From assembly GCA_910584795.1 (NCBI GenBank), contig CAJUBZ010000012.1, forward strand, positions 1 through 64,000: a DNA stretch of 64,000 nt, in the 5' to 3' direction. The notes under the pieces are model-generated. The model searched no databases, was not told the DNA's origin, and saw only the letters and a list, made by a program, of their open reading frames with translations. The translations under genes and the position numbers were made by a program. Of the stretch, positions 61,848 to 64,000 are shown piece by piece. How positions within the stretch are numbered: position 1 is the first letter of the stretch; every line of letters starts with the position of its first letter. The DNA comes from an uncultured Eubacterium sp. (lineage in GTDB: Bacteria; Bacillota; Clostridia; Lachnospirales; Lachnospiraceae).

Positions 61848-61928
61848 ATTAAACTCTCTTCTTTAATCCTTGTATTTTATGATTTTCAACTTCTTAATTA
61901 ATATTTCAAAACTTTAAGATCAATACTT

Positions 61929-63308
61929 CTATTTTCCCATACAGAATTTTGAGAAAATTTCATTTACTAAATCGTCTTCAACACTTTCGCCAATAATCAG
62001 TCCAAGCTGCTCATAAGCATCCATTAAATCTATAGAATAAAAATCTTCCGGCATCATATTTTCTACAGAATCTTTTACTTTCAGTAAACTGTTATAAGAA
62101 TTTTCTAATGCTTCTTTATGTCTGGCATTTGTTATATAAATCTGATCATTATAACGAACTTTACCTGAATAGAACATTTCTCTAATTCTATCTTCCAATT
62201 GTTCCATTCCAATTCCTTCTTTTGCAGAAAATTCAATAATATCCTCTTTGGACAATTTATCTATATTATCTAATTCTGCCTGCAATTCAATATCCGATTT
62301 ATTAAGTAATACAATTGATTGCTTTTCCTTTATTAATTCAATAATCTCTAAGTCATTTTCATCTATTTTTCTAGAACCATCTATCACATAAATAATCAAA
62401 TCTGCATTTGCTGCAATCTCTTTTGCCTTATTTACTCCAATCTGCTCTACCTTATCTTCTGTATTTCTAATACCGGCAGTATCAATAATTTTCAAAGACA
62501 ATCCATTTAAATTAATATTTTCTTCTAAAGTATCTCTTGTAGTCCCCTCAATATCCGTAACAATAGCACGTTCTTCTCCAAGCATAAGATTCAAAAGAGA
62601 AGATTTTCCTGCATTCGGTTTTCCAAGAATAACGGTGTGAATCCCTTCTTTCATAATCCTTCCATTGTCAAAAGTATCAATTAATTTCTTCATCCTTGTA
62701 AGATTCTTTGATAACATATTAGATATTTCTTCATCATATCCATCCAAACTAATATGTTCCGGATCATCTAAAGCTGACTCAATAAATGCAATATGATAAA
62801 TAATTTCACTCCTTATCTCTTTAATCTTTTCAGAGACTCCTCCTTTTAACTGAGCTAATGAGCTATTTAATGCAAAATCATTACTTGAATTAATAACATC
62901 CATCACAGCCTCAGCCTGAGATAAATCAATTCTTCCATTTAAAAAAGCACGTTTTGTAAATTCTCCCGGAGCTGCAGTTTTTGCACCATTTCTTATAACA
63001 AGTTCCAATACTTTCTGAAGAATTAACATTCCACCATGACAATCAATTTCTACCGTATCTTCTCCAGTATATGAATGAGGATTCTTCATAACAAGGACAA
63101 GAACCTGATCCAGTATTTTGTCCCCATCTAAAATATACCCATAATTCACAGTATGGCTTTTCACATCACAAAGTTTTTTTCCTTCTTTACCTGATTTAAA
63201 AACTTTATCAACAATTTTAATTGCATCATCGCCACTAACTCGTATTACACCAATACCGGAATTTCCGGCAGAAGTAGAAATAGCAGCAATTGTATCTGTA
63301 ATCTTCAT
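61929..63308 (-). CDS. mnmE: tRNA modification GTPase MnmE (TrmE)
   Basis: The 459 residues comprise an N-terminal folate-binding domain (TIAAISTSAGNSGIGVIRVSGDDA), a helical domain and an inserted G domain. The G domain has GKPNAGKSSLLN (G1), DIEGTTRD (G2), DTAGI (G3) and NKSD (G4). The protein ends in FCMGK, with the catalytic Cys found in all MnmE proteins. It works as a complex with MnmG. AGGTGA precedes the ATG, and TGG-TATACT (-10 at 63385-63380) is a probable extended -10 promoter. The usual jag-yidC-rnpA neighbours are not in the next 692 bases. Confidence 0.97.
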   Translation of the reverse strand: MKITDTIAAISTSAGNSGIGVIRVSGDDAIKIVDKVFKSGKEGKKLCDVKSHTVNYGYILDGDKILDQVLVLVMKNPHSYTGEDTVEIDCHGGMLILQKVLELVIRNGAKTAAPGEFTKRAFLNGRIDLSQAEAVMDVINSSNDFALNSSLAQLKGGVSEKIKEIRSEIIYHIAFIESALDDPEHISLDGYDEEISNMLSKNLTRMKKLIDTFDNGRIMKEGIHTVILGKPNAGKSSLLNLMLGEERAIVTDIEGTTRDTLEENINLNGLSLKIIDTAGIRNTEDKVEQIGVNKAKEIAANADLIIYVIDGSRKIDENDLEIIELIKEKQSIVLLNKSDIELQAELDNIDKLSKEDIIEFSAKEGIGMEQLEDRIREMFYSGKVRYNDQIYITNARHKEALENSYNSLLKVKDSVENMMPEDFYSIDLMDAYEQLGLIIGESVEDDLVNEIFSKFCMGK

Positions 63309-63617
63309 AAATCACCTATAAAACATTTCTAAAAAACTATCATTGCTTATAAAATAAAAGCATATTATCCTAACATAAAAGTATACCACAATGTATCTTT
63401 CAGTAAAAGAAAAAAATAAATTCCAGTTTATAGGTGAATGACTTTTTCTCTGTATTCTCTTCCAGCAGTGCAATGTCTCTTCCCCTACAAAATGGTATTT
63501 ATAAATTGCACTTATTTATCATATCAGTAGCTTTTTATCTACTTTGTATGGCTTTATTGTGTTATCATAACCTTTTCCATTATCTTCTCCCACCATACAG
63601 TTAATCATAATGCCTCA

Positions 63618-63807
63618 ATTACACATAGCTTCCTCAAAAAATGAATATTTACGTGTAAAATTTTTAGGATTTCAATAGAGTACTCATTAATATTACACGT
63701 AGATTTATTGAAAAAAGGATTTTATACGTGTAATATTCTTGGAACTTTTCCAAAAACAGATAAACATTACACGTAAATTTATGAAAAAAATGAATAAATA
63801 TGTGTAA
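63618..63807. repeat. Three palindromic repeats with a 74-base period
   Basis: Units of 41-42 bases start at 63618, 63692 and 63766, exactly 74 bases apart. Each begins ATTACAC(G/A)TA, ends A(C/T)GTGTAA and has an A-run in its centre. The middle unit has 12-base perfect arms (63690-63701 and 63725-63736). The intervening 32-33 bases are unrelated. Units two and three share roughly three quarters of positions; the first is more diverged. No gene overlaps them. The layout suggests spaced protein-binding sites or iteron-like elements. Otherwise 63309-63617 shows only the mnmE promoter. Confidence 0.7.
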
Positions 63808-63893
63808 TTGCTTTTGTCGTAGAAGTATATTTTGGCATATCAAACTCATCAATAATACATAGATAATAAAACGTACCATACATTAACACATTT

Positions 63894-63908
63894 AGTGCGC
63901 TACGCACT
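63894..63908. repeat. Small GC-rich hairpin
   Basis: AGTGCG-CTA-CGCACT forms a tight 6-base stem in the AT-rich flank. TTAACA and TGTTAA lie outside it and could extend the fold with internal loops. Confidence 0.4.
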
Positions 63909-63931
63909 TATGATTTTGTTAATATCGTACT

Positions 63932-63972
63932 AAAAAAGCAAATGCCTGTTTACACAGTCACTTGCTTTTTTT
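63932..63972. terminator. Terminator-like hairpin near the right edge
   Basis: AAAAAAGCAA (63932-63941) pairs with TTGCTTTTTT (63962-63971), with CTGT/ACAG inside. A/T-runs on both sides allow use in either direction. The gene it serves lies outside the window. Confidence 0.65.
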
Positions 63973-64000
63973 ATTGCGAAAAACCGAAATTTATTTTTTT

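Noticed and set aside
63420..63560. Possible gene remnant on the minus strand
   Set aside because: One frame gives a protein-like stretch (GRDIALLEENTEKKSF), but it has no start, is interrupted by stops and matches nothing I recognise.
63618..63807. CRISPR array
   Set aside because: Repeat and spacer lengths are superficially suitable, but the repeats differ at about a quarter of positions, there are only three, and no cas gene is seen.
63664..63879. Open frame of 71 codons on the minus strand
   Set aside because: It crosses the 74-base repeats, has no ribosome site and a low-complexity Phe/Leu product.

Overview
The window is AT-rich, densely coded DNA from a low-GC Gram-positive anaerobe. 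It fits Clostridia best and most likely Lachnospiraceae or a relative: strong AGGAGG-type Shine-Dalgarno sites, a V-type ATPase operon, DUF4446 beside parB, DUF5662 beside ATP-grasp genes, and an mnmE-mnmG-rsmG-parA-parB run that normally lies close to oriC. No species is claimed. There is no rRNA gene, no complete insertion sequence, no prophage module and no CRISPR array.

Layout. 1-611: edge of a secreted-protein gene on the minus strand, then a non-coding stretch full of hairpins. 612-4836 (+): two TagF-like polymerases, one fused to a GT4 domain. 4890-8364 (-): a two-gene exported operon, a trypsin-like protease followed by a protein with a duplicated Ig-like domain. 8760-15980 (-): a polymer operon with an initiating sugar transferase, GT2, two TagF-like enzymes, TagD and a GT2::TagF fusion. 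16296-18749 (+): LCP ligase and MurG. 19069-22964 (-): GT2::TagF fusion, rhomboid and HIT. 23161-24219 (+): acyltransferase. 24279-28457 (-): tarI, tarJ, GT2 and a divergent GT-B protein. Together 612-28457 is a cell-envelope locus for teichoic-acid-like polymers. It can make both CDP-glycerol (TagD) and CDP-ribitol (TarI/TarJ), and carries six clear glycerophosphotransferase-type domains plus one divergent one. No flippase or TagGH exporter is present in the window.

28523-34429: DUF5662, two ATP-grasp ligases, a membrane-anchored protein, a cytoplasmic ParB-like::BMP fusion and a metallophosphoesterase. 34527-40010 is a mixed stretch: DUF6273 protein, an HTH antitoxin with two operators and the remnant of its HipA/CtkA-like toxin, tRNA-Lys, two small exported or membrane proteins, an AI-2E-type transporter and trmB. 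40352-48962 (+) is a nine-gene V/A-type ATPase operon with a leader terminator in front and a hairpin element between the B and D genes. 49089-51233 (+) holds a D,D-carboxypeptidase and a tyrosine recombinase homologue that lacks its catalytic residues.

51296-63308 is mostly on the minus strand: DEDD exonuclease, tRNA-Arg, serS, a kinase-like protein (+), LiaF-like/LytTR pair, DUF4446, parB, parA, two perfect parS sites, a coiled-coil protein, rsmG, mnmG and mnmE. The last 692 bases are non-coding and carry three imperfect palindromes repeated with an exact 74-base period.

Convergent gene pairs are nearly always separated by a bidirectional hairpin terminator. One of these, between murG and the HIT gene, is a 293-base imperfect palindrome. 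The best leads for something undescribed are that palindrome, the catalytically dead recombinase next to the carboxypeptidase, the ntpB-ntpD hairpin with two competing pairings, and the 74-base repeats. All functions are read from sequence motifs recognised by eye; no database search was possible.
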